This document shows positions 48,191 through 59,475 of a stretch of 64,000 nucleotides of DNA, in pieces. The stretch covers positions 7,392,520 to 7,456,519 of the forward strand of contig OZ018409.1 of assembly GCA_963969595.1 (NCBI GenBank), given 5' to 3'. The notes under the pieces were generated by a model. That model did no database searches. It was given only the letters and a program-made list of their open reading frames with translations, and was not told the origin of the DNA. Position numbers and translations under genes: made by a program. This DNA comes from Neckera pumila (lineage: Eukaryota > Streptophyta > Bryopsida > Hypnales > Neckeraceae). The first letter of the stretch is position 1; the number at the start of each line of letters is the position of its first letter.

Positions 48191-48530
48191 CATTAGAAAA
48201 AATCAGCCCTCCGGAGGGCTGCTCCATGGACCCCTTTAGTATCTTGAAATTTAGTTTTAAGGGGCTGAAAAAATAATTTTTTTCCTATTTCTGTGCAGCT
48301 AAAACTACTGTGACAGTGGTGCAGGAACCCAGATATTCGAATAAAAAATTATTTAAAAAAATAAATAAAAATAATTAATTAATAGTTTGAGGAATCTAAT
48401 TACTCTGGCGAGCAGTCATATACTCTAATTGCTCACCAAGGGCACTTTTCCAAGTTGACAGGCTATGCTTGAAATAGCATGGCATGGCAATTTGGAAAGG
48501 CCCTCCCAAGGGCTGATTTTTTTTCTAATG
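48191..48530 (+). mobile_element. CATTAGA TIR element, copy 3
   Basis: CATTAGAAAAAATCAGCCCT at the left and its inverse at the right (48511-48530); 340 bp. The best preserved ends of the three. It carries CCTATTTCTGTGCAGCT, GTGACAGTGGTGCAGG and the TTGACAGGCTATGCTTGAAA hairpin in copy-1 order. Confidence 0.75.
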
Positions 48531-49655
48531 AGCATTTTGAATGAGTATTGGTGCATTTATATGCACTCTATGTTAATGATATGACAAGTTTGATTTTATG
48601 GGCTGATTTTATTACCATACTGTATTAGCAGCTGTATTAGCAGCTTTGATAGAAAATAATTATAATAATTCTTGCCTAATTTTTTAAGAAATTATCCTCA
48701 TGTCTTACCAAATATTTGGAAATTGCAATTGACTGAAAAACAATCACAATATCCTTTCTAGAGATATGTGATGGCCATTTATGGCAATGATGTCTTTCAA
48801 TATTCTATGTATCTTATCTTCTTTATAACCATTAACTGAAATATCTAAACCTTTTGAGATGCTTATACCTTGTTCAATTTTGAATGGCTGCCTAAGTAGT
48901 ATAAATTAAATTTTAATCTTGCCTAACCCTATTTATGGACTTTAATTAAACATTAGACACTTGAGTGCCTAAGCTGCTAGTAAAGTATAATATATCAAAA
49001 TGCATAATTTCTCATGGACATTCTGAATTTGGTGTTGTATACACTAAATATTTGGTAAACAAGTGAAATTGCAATGTGGATGAACTATTAAAAATAAAAA
49101 AATGAATCTCAATGTTTAGCATTTCTTCAAGAATTCCAAAAAAATTATGTTTTATATAAAAGCTATTCAGTTCCAAATATACAAAAGAAACCAAAAAAAT
49201 TCATAGAAATAATCAAAAGTTTCATTTTTTGGTGCAAGACACTTTGCTTTAAATTTTATCACATACAACGTGGCCCATTTTTTTCTTTTTGAAACTTTGT
49301 TTTTTGCAATGATCAATAAGCTTAAAAATCAATGTACTTTGTCAAGTGCATAAATTGGGATTTTCTTGTTTATTCCAATTATTCTCCACAATTTTCTTGT
49401 TCATTCCAATTCTTCCTCCAAACTGAAAATGATAAATTTTCAAATCACAAAAAATAACTCCTCAAAATAAAAATTATAATCTTGAATTTCTTTGAAAGCT
49501 GGATTGAATTGAATTTATAAAGACATTTTTTATTTTTACTGTATAGAGCATTTGTATCACCAAATTGACATATCATTTTTTAAGCAAACATCAAAATAAT
49601 TGAAAATATTACATTTCCTAGGATATATGAATTTTATCTCACATCTTCATGCATT
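48531..49655. other. AT-rich non-coding DNA
   Basis: No recognised gene or element. A short duplication CTGTATTAGCAG occurs twice near 48620-48645. Confidence 0.45.
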
Positions 49656-49880
49656 GAGCTATATATATACACACACTAATATACAATACTATTACTAAAT
49701 GTATATACATATATACACACATACACGTTAACAAATTTATGTTGAAATCAACAAATAGTGACTAGAACAACACGACCAAATCAACAAAAATCTGTTAAAA
49801 TTCTATTAGTGCACACACACATACATACACACATGCATACACGCACATATATATACAAATGTATATATTTATATACAAAA
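49655..49880. repeat. TA/CA dinucleotide-rich tract
   Basis: Alternating ATATAT, ACACAC and ACATAC runs just downstream of the 252-aa ORF, in four short clusters. Low-complexity; no gene. Confidence 0.7.
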
Positions 49881-49955
49881 AAATGTACATGCATTCAAGC
49901 ATTTGATAATAAAATGGGTCATTTTGTAGTTGTGTAATGTATAATAATAAGCTAA

Positions 49956-50714
49956 CTATTCAATTCTAACTTTGTGATGTCCATCCTTGTCAATGTACAT
50001 CCAATTATCTTTGATTCCATCTTCTATGCCATTGTATACTATTTGTCTACATAAAGATGGGAATTCTTCTTGAGTCCCTATTTGTGTGCATAAAGAAGGA
50101 AGTTCTTTTTGAGTCCCTATATGTGTGCATATAGATGTTGAAAACAAATCATTGTAAGTTGGATCAAATCCTTTGCCAATGATTCCTTCCATAGCTAGAT
50201 TAAAAGTACTTGGAGATTGTTCTTGTGGAGTGCAAAAGCGAGGGGTTGGTTTAGAAAATGTCCACTTTTGTTCCTCACTTTTAAGGTTGATTAGAAATTC
50301 TTCCGTAACTATTTTGTGATCTATCCAATGAATAATCAAACTATGGAGGTACGCTCGAACCTTGCTATTTTTTTGACCGCATCCATGTGAAATGTCAATG
50401 ATGTTATTCTTAACCAAATTTGTAAAAAGCCGGGTTTGATTTCTGTTGGCTTCTTTTCTTACAACCTCACTAATAGCAGATAGAATGTTGTGTTGTGCAA
50501 CTTCATTGCTTCTTTCTAGATAATATAGGAGTGTGTTGAATAAGGATTTTGCACTTTCACAATTGCATTCTAAATATTGGAATAGGTGATTGGGCAATGT
50601 TGAAGGAGCCCCCTCCTTTAGTTTGTGTATTTGATTCAATGATTTTTCAATTTCATTTCTGAGGAATATTTCTTTTTTTGATACCCATTCTAATTGCATT
50701 TTAACTTCAGCCAT
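49956..50714 (-). CDS. 252-aa protein, possible CID/RPR-like domain
   Basis: Longest open frame in the window, uninterrupted ATG to stop in very AT-rich DNA. I do not recognise a specific protein. Residues 1-40 are charged and probably helical. Residues about 41-148 look like an all-helical bundle: LECNCESAKSLFNTLLYYLE, then HNILSAISEVVRKE, then KVRAYLHSLIIHWIDHKIV and EEFLINLKSE. This order resembles the CTD-interacting (CID/RPR) or VHS fold, where a final helix of the type KLLxIWxERxVFxEEF is typical; the resemblance is by eye only. Residues 196-225 contain a 13-residue tandem repeat (CTHIGTQKELPSL, CTQIGTQEEFPSL, then CRQI). No signal peptide or membrane segment is seen. It could be a whole intronless gene, one exon of a larger gene, or a captured gene fragment. 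No promoter was identified. Confidence 0.55.
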   Translation of the reverse strand: MAEVKMQLEWVSKKEIFLRNEIEKSLNQIHKLKEGAPSTLPNHLFQYLECNCESAKSLFNTLLYYLERSNEVAQHNILSAISEVVRKEANRNQTRLFTNLVKNNIIDISHGCGQKNSKVRAYLHSLIIHWIDHKIVTEEFLINLKSEEQKWTFSKPTPRFCTPQEQSPSTFNLAMEGIIGKGFDPTYNDLFSTSICTHIGTQKELPSLCTQIGTQEEFPSLCRQIVYNGIEDGIKDNWMYIDKDGHHKVRIE

Positions 50715-51374
50715 AGTAACTTTTGAACCTCAAAACAATGTGTTGTGTGGAATTTAGCAAGTTGAAATTACAATAATTAAATAAAACTAAAGATAAAATG
50801 AAAATGAAATCAAAAAGGAAAAAGAGCTAAAGAGTATACAGTAAAAAATAAATAGATACTGAGATAAATCTAGTAAGGGAGAATATTCTCAATATTTCCT
50901 TGAAAATGTGAAATAAAAAATAAGAATTACAGTTGATATATAATGTTCAAGGAAACTAGATTAATATTTACTTTTATAAAAGTAAAAGGAGGTCAACCTA
51001 CATTTGAAATGTAAAAGATAAAATCAATCTTTATTGAAAAGTAACAGGTAGATCAGGCTATACCGAAAAATAAAAATAAAAGGCAATTCAACCTGTATTG
51101 AAATGTACGGCATATCAATCTAGGTTATATATAAAAGTAAATAGCAGATCAAGCTATGTTGAAAATTCCAATAGAGATTCATGTCCTATTACAAATTAAA
51201 TTAGTACCTTAGAGTGACACTTTTGAGGTAACATTTAATGAATTTGCCCTAATTAAAGCAAATAGAATTGTGGAATAATTTGGTTCATTTTTTTACTTAG
51301 TTCACTTTTGAATCTCAACATGAGGTTACAAAAAAGTTCAACTCAATTTTGAACACACACAAAACATTTAGTAG
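50715..51374. other. Upstream flank of the 252-aa ORF
   Basis: AT-rich and non-coding. It should contain the promoter if the ORF is a gene, but no clear TATA box at a convincing distance can be chosen because the DNA is AT-rich throughout. Confidence 0.35.
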
Positions 51375-51510
51375 CATGTGTTGATGTTGCCTTTGTTCTA
51401 TAGTGATGGTGTGCCTTTGCATAATTTATCAGTAGCTACTGATGAAGCACTGTTGGGATGTAGAATATACCACACTATCATTGTAGAGCTACTAAATGTT
51501 ATGCACACTC
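51375..51510. repeat. Second copy of the 4460-4610 repeat
   Basis: It shares GTAGCTACTGATGAAGCACT, TAGAATATACCACACTATCA and the following TTGTAGAGCTACTAAATG with the first copy. The shared peptide frame LLGCRIY.TIIVELLNVM is kept in both, so coding origin (for example a transposon gene fragment) is possible but unproven. Confidence 0.6.
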
Positions 51511-52612
51511 AAGCTGTATTTGCAAACTTGATTGATTTTTCAGCTCAATTGCTTGTGTGGGACGGGACTTAATCCCTCATGCACAAATCATTCAAAAATT
51601 GATTGTGTCTAGTTTTCAAAAACACTTAATTATTGTATTTTTCAGTTTTCTTTCAAACTTATTTTCTTTATTTGTAAGGAAATTCATCTTTTCTCCAGTG
51701 ACACCAAATTTCAAGCTTGGACACAATTAAAATGAAAGAAACATTTTGAAGTTGCAAGAATTGACAATTTTCTCTATTTTTTGCAAGAAATGAGAGATGG
51801 CTCATAGTCAAGGAAACTTTATCGAAGTTTGTAGAGGCCAATTCCAGTCAAAAGTCAGCCACATGGACCAATGAAATGTGCAAAGCAACTTATCTTGAAG
51901 GCTTGACTCCCAAATTGTGTATTTGCACTTCTAACCTAGTTGATTTGCAATGACTTATTCTATTAAAATACTTTGAATTTTGATTCACTGTTTGTGAATT
52001 GTGTCTTACATAATATTAAATAGCAACAATTGATCATGTTCTCTAAAAATATTATTTTTAAATATACAGATAAAGGGGTTGTTTGCATAAATTGGTTGGA
52101 GTATGAATCCTCTATTTACTAAATGTAATGTGTCTAGCACTTCCTTTGAATGAATCTTTTTTCCTTACATTTTCAATGTAAGATTTTGGTGTTGCAAATG
52201 AATAAGCGCAAATTGCACAAACAAAACAATGTGTTGCCTAAAGAATCCAACCGCTTCACATGTTGTAGTTTTTTTATTTTTACGTCCAATCACTACCACA
52301 ACTATGGTGGATTTAAGGTGATCAATAGACTAAAAAAGTTGTTTCTAGTGCTAATTGGTCAAGTTGGTTGCATATAATAAGTATATTTCAAGTTTGCAAT
52401 GCTAATTGGTCATTACATTTTTTTAAATTTATCCTATTTGGTCACTTGTTACAAAATAGACACTTTAGTACCTTGCTAATTCTTGCTTTACTCCCAACCA
52501 TTAGGTGAGGAGTTCAAACCCCATGGCTTACCTCCTTTCATGACAATGTATAGAAATTTAATTAACATAAAACTCAAAAAGAAATTTGGGTTGTTTCTCT
52601 CTCTACAATACA
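51511..52612. other. AT-rich non-coding DNA
   Basis: A 75-codon ORF (52150-52377) is unrecognised. GGAGTTCAAACCCC near 52509 resembles a tRNA B box, as in tRNA-derived SINEs, without a supporting A box. Confidence 0.35.
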
Positions 52613-52615
52613 ATA

Positions 52616-52832
52616 CACTATGATAAATCCCCGTTTTAGATGACGAGCCTTAATTTTTTATAATGGATTTTAGGTGATGTCAATGTTGACAACCAAAAAT
52701 TTTATGTCAAAAGAAATGTACAATATAATATCAATATTGACAATCCAATGTTTATATGTCAACATTGACATCACCTAAAACCTGTCATAAAAAATTAGGG
52801 CTCGTCACCTAAAACGGGGGGTTCTTATAGTG
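52616..52832. mobile_element. CACTA-type MITE with ATA duplication
   Basis: It begins CACTATGATAAATCCCCG and ends with the inverse of CACTATAAGAACCCCCCG. Arms of about 75 bp carry TTTTAGATGACGAGCC and GTGATGTCAATGTTGAC-type sequence. ATA stands directly outside both ends (52613-52615 and 52833-52835), the 3-bp duplication typical of CACTA (En/Spm) elements. Length 217 bp, no transposase. Confidence 0.85.
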
Positions 52833-52835
52833 ATA

Positions 52836-53717
52836 GAAATGAAGTACAAGAAAATTTAGGAATAGAGAACAAGAAAGTAGTTATAGTAGATTAAATTTGT
52901 CCAAGAGAATAGAAATGATGGATGAAATTTAGTGAATTTATTGAAAGTTCTATACTATAATATTCAAAATTCACTTTAAGATAGGTGCTTTTGAAACTAA
53001 GAAACTAAAAAAGACAATACTTTGTATTACATTTGAAAACATCAAATGTACAAGGGTGATTGTAAGAAAGACTAGTATTATTTTGCGTCACATTTAGAGA
53101 GACGAAGTTGTCATCTATTATAACTTTTGAATTGTGAAGCATGACTCCAATGAACTTAATATATTTATTGGAGATAGTTGTCTTGATTGTAATCATATCC
53201 CTTCTTTTATCAGAAATTTAATGAAATCATTTTAAATTTAAAAGTCAATTTTGCTCATTTGTTTCAATTTAAAATTTAGGATTTTAGTACTATGGAATAC
53301 CCAAAATTAATGATCCAAAATTGGATTTTTTGTGGTCTACTTCTACAATAGGTGGACATGTGCTTACCAAGAGGCATATAAGAATATATATGTTATTTTA
53401 TGTCCTCTACATTTATGCAAATAGGGCTCTCTAGCAAGCACAGTTTTGAACATTGAAGATGGTTTTGAGCTCATTCTTTTGTGATATTTGATTACCAAAA
53501 AGTCTTCACAAACGGCCGATTTTTACTTTTTTCATGCTTTTCTATTTAATATTAATTTTTCCCTTGTTGCATCTACTTTCTATACTAAACTGTCTTTTTT
53601 TCCACATAATATTGTTTCAATACTTGCAAATAGTTTATAGTGCTTGCAATTATATTTGTAGCTATTGAATTTTTTTCTTAATGGCTAAGATTGTTCTGCT
53701 AAAAAGTACTCATAGTA
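52836..53717. other. AT-rich non-coding DNA
   Basis: Only a 63-codon unrecognised ORF. No element ends seen between the CACTA MITE and the next TTAA element. Confidence 0.45.
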
Positions 53718-53721
53718 TTAA

Positions 53722-54255
53722 CCTCTAAAAGTCCATTGTCCCTTTGGGGGACAAATGGAATTTCAAGCCGGTACCTATGGCTGAATTTTTGTCGTGATTT
53801 TTCAAAACTTTTTGTGAAGATAGAAAAAATGCTAAGCTTTGTGCAAATATAATTTCTTTTTCAATTGGTGCTAAAAAAAAAAAGGTATGCCCAAATAAGC
53901 TCAAAACAACGTTTGGAGGGCAACAAAAAAAAATTAATTTTAATTTTAATTTTCTTATAGATTATGCTTTTGTCTATTTGGAAAGCTTTGATTTACTTCA
54001 TCTAGATTTGTTATGAGAAAGTTATGGACAATCTTGTTTTTTGGGCACTTAGAGCATATTCACTTTAAATGCAGATATCTTGCAATCTCTGCAATCAAAA
54101 ATTCTGAAATTTTTTCCACACATTCTCATATTAGTTAGGCGTAGATCCCATGGTTAGGTGTGCAAAATTTTTTTTTTGTTTTTTTTACTCTTTGCTATAA
54201 AAATGGCAGTTTTGGGTGTTTTTTGGCAGGAAAACAAGTCTTGGGCCTTTAGGGG
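53722..54255 (+). mobile_element. TTAA element, class A, internally deleted
   Basis: Starts CCTCTAAAAGTCC after TTAA (53718-53721) and ends GGGCCTTTAGGGG before TTAA (54256-54259). Only 534 bp: both ends match class A but about 400 bp of the middle are missing, with the join near 54055. The subterminal hairpin TTGTCCC-TTTG-GGGGACAA is at 53736-53754. Confidence 0.7.
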
Positions 54256-54999
54256 TTAACTAGCAAAATCCCTTTTCTTGCCAAAACGCTACAAAATATG
54301 GCCGGTCTTTCCTGCAACCATTCACAATAATATTAGTTATTAGTATCATGTTTAGGTGCATTTTTGGTTTTGGATATACTTACCTCATGATATTTATTTA
54401 AGCTAGAAAAGAGGATTATCTTCAAATTACAAGAAGATAATCGCTAGACAATCATTTTCTAGTATGATTCAAATTCACTTCTAAATATGACTAATCAATC
54501 ATGATTTAAAAAAAAAATTGCAAGCATGATTTTATGAAAAAGTAGATTTTCATTGACTAAAAATTCAAAGTACATACACACCTAGACTTAACAAGCGTTC
54601 TTTGCTGCAGTGGTATGTGACTTTTTTTGGTAGATGATCAGACCATTGTTTATTCTTAACCACCAAATCTAGGTGGTTGTAGAGCTAGCAAGGATTACAA
54701 GCGGTATTTATTGGAGAAAAATTTAAGACTATTTATAACTCTTTGACATTGTAGGCTATTGTTATATAAATTTCAATCTTTCAAATTTAAAGATTCTTGA
54801 GCACTAATAATAGTTCATGATGCAAGGAGATATGACAATTATATTAGACTACCAACATTGCAAACACCTCCAATATATGAAAACAATGAATTGAACAATT
54901 ACCTCACTTGCTTCAAAAGCCATTCATTGCTTGAGTTTAAAATTGAAAAGACAAGCTCTTTATATACATTTGTGGTGGTAGGAAGTAAAGCAACCCTCG

Positions 55000-55505
55000 T
55001 GGGATACATAAATTAGAGTTTGTAGGAGCTCAACCATTTATAGTTAACTCACAAGCAAAAATTGCATTTAAAATAGAATTTCAGACTTCATTCAAGCATA
55101 TTAGAATAAAGAAATTTCAAAAAAATTTGAACCAAGAAAAGCTCTAAAACCAAGTTAATTTTCATCTCCAAAAATCTATTTGATTATACAAGACCCCAAT
55201 CAAAATTTATGGACAAATTTCAGAGAAGGGTTTGAAGGGAGATTTTCTTTGACATTTTCAAACATCCTCTCTGAAATTTGTCTATAAATTTTGAAAAATT
55301 AGATGATCAAAATTTCAAGGATTTTTAGAGATGAATTTATATTTATTTAAAAATTCTTTTTAGTTCAAAATTTTATGACAGAAGTTACTTAACCTAAGTG
55401 AGGTCTGAAAATCTATTGTGCGTAGAACTCCTTTATTTTGACAATGAATGGTCAAGCTCTCTTCTTCAAACTATGTCATACTTTTTGAGGATTCATGATG
55501 GACAA
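55000..55505. mobile_element. Large fold-back element, copy 2
   Basis: Centre near 55240: GACAAATTTCAGAGAAGG pairs with CCTCTCTGAAATTTGTC, and CATCTCCAAAAATC with GATTTTTAGAGATG. It follows copy 1 (46425-46930) throughout, including the flanking GTGGTGGTAGGAAGTAAAGC and TTCATGATGGACAATGGATT. Non-coding. Confidence 0.65.
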
Positions 55506-55559
55506 TGGATTTCATTATAAGAATGACGTCTCCATTCTTCATTTCCACAAATGTTAATG

Positions 55560-57216
55560 AAGTTATCTCTAGAATTTGCCATCAAAATTATTTTTATAAT
55601 AGATGGTCATATGACATTGGTATTGAAAATTACTATAATCCTCCATGATAAGTGGATGAATCTCATGCATGAAGACTCCAAAAATCACAAGGGAGACACT
55701 CTAAAGGCTATAAATGTTATGCCTCAGGCTGAATGACTGATAATTTAAGATGACCCTAATTATGACAAACAATATAAAACTAACCCAGAACAAAATATTC
55801 CATCTAAACCGATCATTTCTATTTGTCAGAGGTATCATGCTTTTTTAGCTTTTGTTATCAAACGCCAAGTGAAATGTATCTTTAATCAAAGCTATAAAAA
55901 AAAATTTCCTTTCAATATTTGAATTCTTTCTAAAATATGATATGATAATCTATTTGTATAAATGTTTTTTTTGCAAAGTAATATTTTAATGTATGGTGAT
56001 TTGAAAATCTTAGAAAACCATGAAAACTAGTGCACCAATTGAACCATGCAAGTGGTGTCATGTGAGCGCTTATTTATCCACCCTTGATAAATAATCGAGC
56101 ACAACCGGGCTCTAGTTTTTGTGTGGATTTTTGATCAACCTACGGGTGCCTAGCGTCAATCCATTGTGCTTTCCAAGCAATGGATCTTTTTTCTATGTTT
56201 CTAACATCCACAATGTACACGAAAACCAAAGAATTGCAACACTTGGCGATTTCTACTCTAACTTCTTCAATCCAAAGAGGTCATGGTGGTTTCAATTTTG
56301 AACTAGTTACAATCTGATTTTAACAACACAAGTGATAGAACACTTCATGCCATTTCTAAAACATAAAACTCGACCCTATTCCATTCTCCTAGCAAAAGTT
56401 ATGGACAAATGAAGTTTAACCTTTCCAGGGTTATTTAAACTTCATCCATGATTTAGGACGTGCTCTCTAATTTAATTACTCTGAATAATTGAACCCTAGT
56501 TTAGGTGGATAGAACCTGCCTAAATCCTAAGTTTTTATTTGGATGAACTATTTTAGGTTGACTTCATCAGTTCCTTGATCCAAACTTCATCCTTGAATAT
56601 CTCCTAAGATTTTCAGTCAATCTTAAAGTTTGAACTATTTTGAGATTATTTGAGGGTCCTACTTTGAATTCCTAATACTAAATTCTTCCTTTGATTAGAT
56701 TGAAATGACTTAACCCATTCTATCCTTGTTCTTTGATTTGAGTTGGACTCTGGTCATTTATTATTTTTAATAGTTTTAAATTTTATCCTCAAAGGAGCTA
56801 ATCTAAGCTTTCCAAAATGTTATCTTATTTGAAAATCCAACTATCCTATCAAAAGTTATTGATGGATGAAGTTTGACCGCTAATTGGTATTCAAAACTTC
56901 ATCCGTTGACTATTGCTAGCCTTAATTTGGAAATTAACTTCTAACTTCACTTTTGAGGCCCAGGTTACTTCTACTTATTAATTTTCTAATGTAATTTCTG
57001 TTACTTTCTAATTACTTTTCATCCAACTTAGGTGCTAAACTTCATCCCTCCATTTCTCACTTGTTTTAACTCCAAATCCTAAGTGTGACATATTTTCAGA
57101 AAGCTCTAGTCTTAGTCCACAAAATTTTAAGTATAAACTTGAAAAGAACCCTAGTCTTGACTCCTTGAATCGACCTTGAAGTTCAGCTAAGTGTTAAAAA
57201 TACAAAATCTAAACAA
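55560..57216. other. Non-coding DNA, no element recognised
   Basis: Short ORFs only. The stretch 56400-57180 has repeated phrases such as AACTTCATCC and CCTAGT, suggesting old internal duplication, but no unit could be defined. Confidence 0.35.
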
Positions 57217-57220
57217 TTAA

Positions 57221-58152
57221 CCTTTAAAGGACCGAGGCCCTTTTTCTACCAAAAACTACTCAAAACTGCCATTTCTATAGCAAAAAGTAAAAAAAACTTA
57301 AAAATGTTTTTCTCATCGAATCATAGTATATAACACCTAACTAGTATGAGAGTGTGTGGAAAAAATTTCAGAATTTTTGACCGCACAGATTACAAGATTT
57401 TTTGCGTTTAAAGCGGTGAAAAAAACAAGTTTTTCAACACATTGTGGGACTAGATTTTTTGACTTTGAACATTTTTAACTTAAATTTTTTGCACTACAAA
57501 GTTTTGAGCTTTAAATCCTTCTAGTAGAGAATTGAGTTGAGAGTTTAGGAAAAGAAAAGAAATTCAAAAAACTTAATTATCATTCTTTAAAAAATTGTTA
57601 AATAGAAGTAGATACGAGATATAAGGAAAATCTAAAATATTCATATATTTTAGATGGAATTAAAATGCACTAATCCCAATGGTGAGATTGGTCTAGCAAA
57701 TCATATATACCATGCCCAAAAAAAAATGAAAAATTTGAAAAATTTCATTAAGAAATGCATCCTAGAAGTTATTTTTTCCAAGAAGATGCTTAAATTGCCT
57801 GAAAAACAAGAATGTCCATAATTTTCACATAACAAATCCAAATGAAATGAATCAAAGCTTTCCAAACAGACAAAAATATAATCTATGAGAAAAAAAATAG
57901 AAAAAAAAAAAATTAAATTTTTGTCCATTTTTTTTCACTGCCTGGAATGCCCGCCGCCGTCCCCTGTTTTGAGCTTATTTGGTCATAAATTTTAATCCCG
58001 GGCACCAATTGTGAAAAAACTTATACTCCTACAAAGCTTATCAGTTTTTCTATCTTCAAAAAAAGTTTCAAAAAATCACAACAAAATTTCAGCCCGTAGG
58101 TACCTGCCCAAAAACACATTTGTCCCCCAAGTGGATAGCAGTCCTTTAAGGG
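57221..58152 (-). mobile_element. TTAA element, class A, reverse orientation
   Basis: TTAA flanks at 57217-57220 and 58153-58156; left end CCTTTAAAGGACC, right end GTCCTTTAAGGG; 932 bp. The interior is the reverse complement of the 16663 copy, including AATTTTCACATAACAAATCC. The class-A hairpin region TTTGTCCCCCAAGTGG is near the right end. Confidence 0.75.
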
Positions 58153-58156
58153 TTAA

Positions 58157-59254
58157 AAAGAAGGGGAAGAACTTAGTGAATTACCTCGAGTTGAGCTTCA
58201 TCCGCTATGTTGTAGAGTAGTTCCTCAAGGTACTCCCAGTCTGCCATCCTCGAGTGTGATCTTGAATTTTTGCTCACCGCTTAAAGATAGATGTTTGGTA
58301 CAATTTTTGGAGATTTTCACAACTTCCTTCTTTCCCTTCCACCTCTCCTCCATCTTTTTCTTTTAGTACTATTCTAATTCAATTATTAAACTATTTCAAA
58401 AGTTGACTAGTTTTGGAATGAATAATTGAAGTCAACTTCTAAACAATAATTGACTCTTCAATTCCTATTCTATCTTGGTCAATTATTATTCTACCTAAAG
58501 TTTTAATGGTTCTAACTTGATCCTCCAAGATTTCCACCAAATCTTCTAATTCCTAACCCTTCATCTTCTTCCCCAACTAGCTTCTTCTCTCAAACAACTT
58601 CTCACACTAATTGTTGTCTACCTCTTGGCTATGGAGTTTTAAAATTTCCTCCTTCTCTTCTCTATCCAATGGTTTTGCTATTCTATTCTAATTTCTATGT
58701 ATGCATTTCTTGACCTTTCCTCTCTTTTTCTACCCCGTCCTATCTATTTTTTATGTTAATTTTCTCTTGAGGAGGCTAGATTAGCTTGAAGATGCTAATT
58801 TTTTAAGAGAGGAAAAAAATACAAAGAACCGAACCAGTTCGATGAATTGGAGAGGCCAGACCAATTTGGTAATCCAGGGAGGCCGGCAATCAGGAGGGCC
58901 CGACAATTCCTCTTGGGGTGCCGCCACATGGCGCGCCCTCAAAGGCTGGATCCATGTGTGTTGTGGCAGGGTCCGGGGATGACGTGAGCGGCTACCTTGC
59001 TTCACAGCACAAGCCAATTTGGTGAGTCCAGGGCCTGTTTGGTAGGAAAACTCAATTTTTTTTGGCCAACTCTTGTTTTTAAACACGGATTTTCATTTTA
59101 TGGAAAATTCATTAACACCAAGAGTTGTTGGTGAAGGTTAAGACACTAAATTTTTGGATGCTAAATTTGGAATTTCAAAACTAAGGTTTTGGAAACTAAA
59201 CTTGGATAATGGCAATTTCTATGTTATTTGGGTTTTTTTTTAGGACTTTACTAA
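58157..59254. other. Non-coding DNA with a GC-rich patch
   Basis: 58850-59040 is GC-rich and ends with CCAGGGCCTGTTTGGTAGG, the sort of end found on plant hAT-type MITEs. No partner end was found. A 101-codon minus-strand ORF covers it without recognisable similarity. Confidence 0.35.
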
Positions 59255-59475
59255 GTCAAAGCTTCGCAGTATCTTTTGAATATCTCCAAACTTTCTAAAC
59301 ACTCAAACCACACGAAGTCAAAGCTTCGCCGTGTTTGTGATTTTTGCCAAAATGCTACAAGATTCCTAACACCTAAGGTCAAAGCTTCGCCGTATTTGTG
59401 TTTTCTGCCAAAATGCTACAAGATTTCTAACACCTAAGGTAAAAGCTTTGCCATATTTGGAAAACTACTAACACT
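59255..59475. repeat. 61-bp tandem repeat, about 3.5 units
   Basis: GTCAAAGCTTCGCAGTAT, GTCAAAGCTTCGCCGTGT, GTCAAAGCTTCGCCGTAT and GTAAAAGCTTTGCCATAT start at 59255, 59317, 59378 and 59439, spacing 62, 61 and 61 bp. The middle units share TGCCAAAATGCTACAAGATT; the outer ones are more diverged. Confidence 0.85.

Noticed and set aside
59030..59060. hAT-type end GGGCCTGTTTGGT
   Set aside because: A single end with no inverted partner within several kilobases.
58781..59086. 101-codon minus-strand ORF
   Set aside because: Open because of a local GC-rich patch; no family resemblance, and it includes a probable MITE end.
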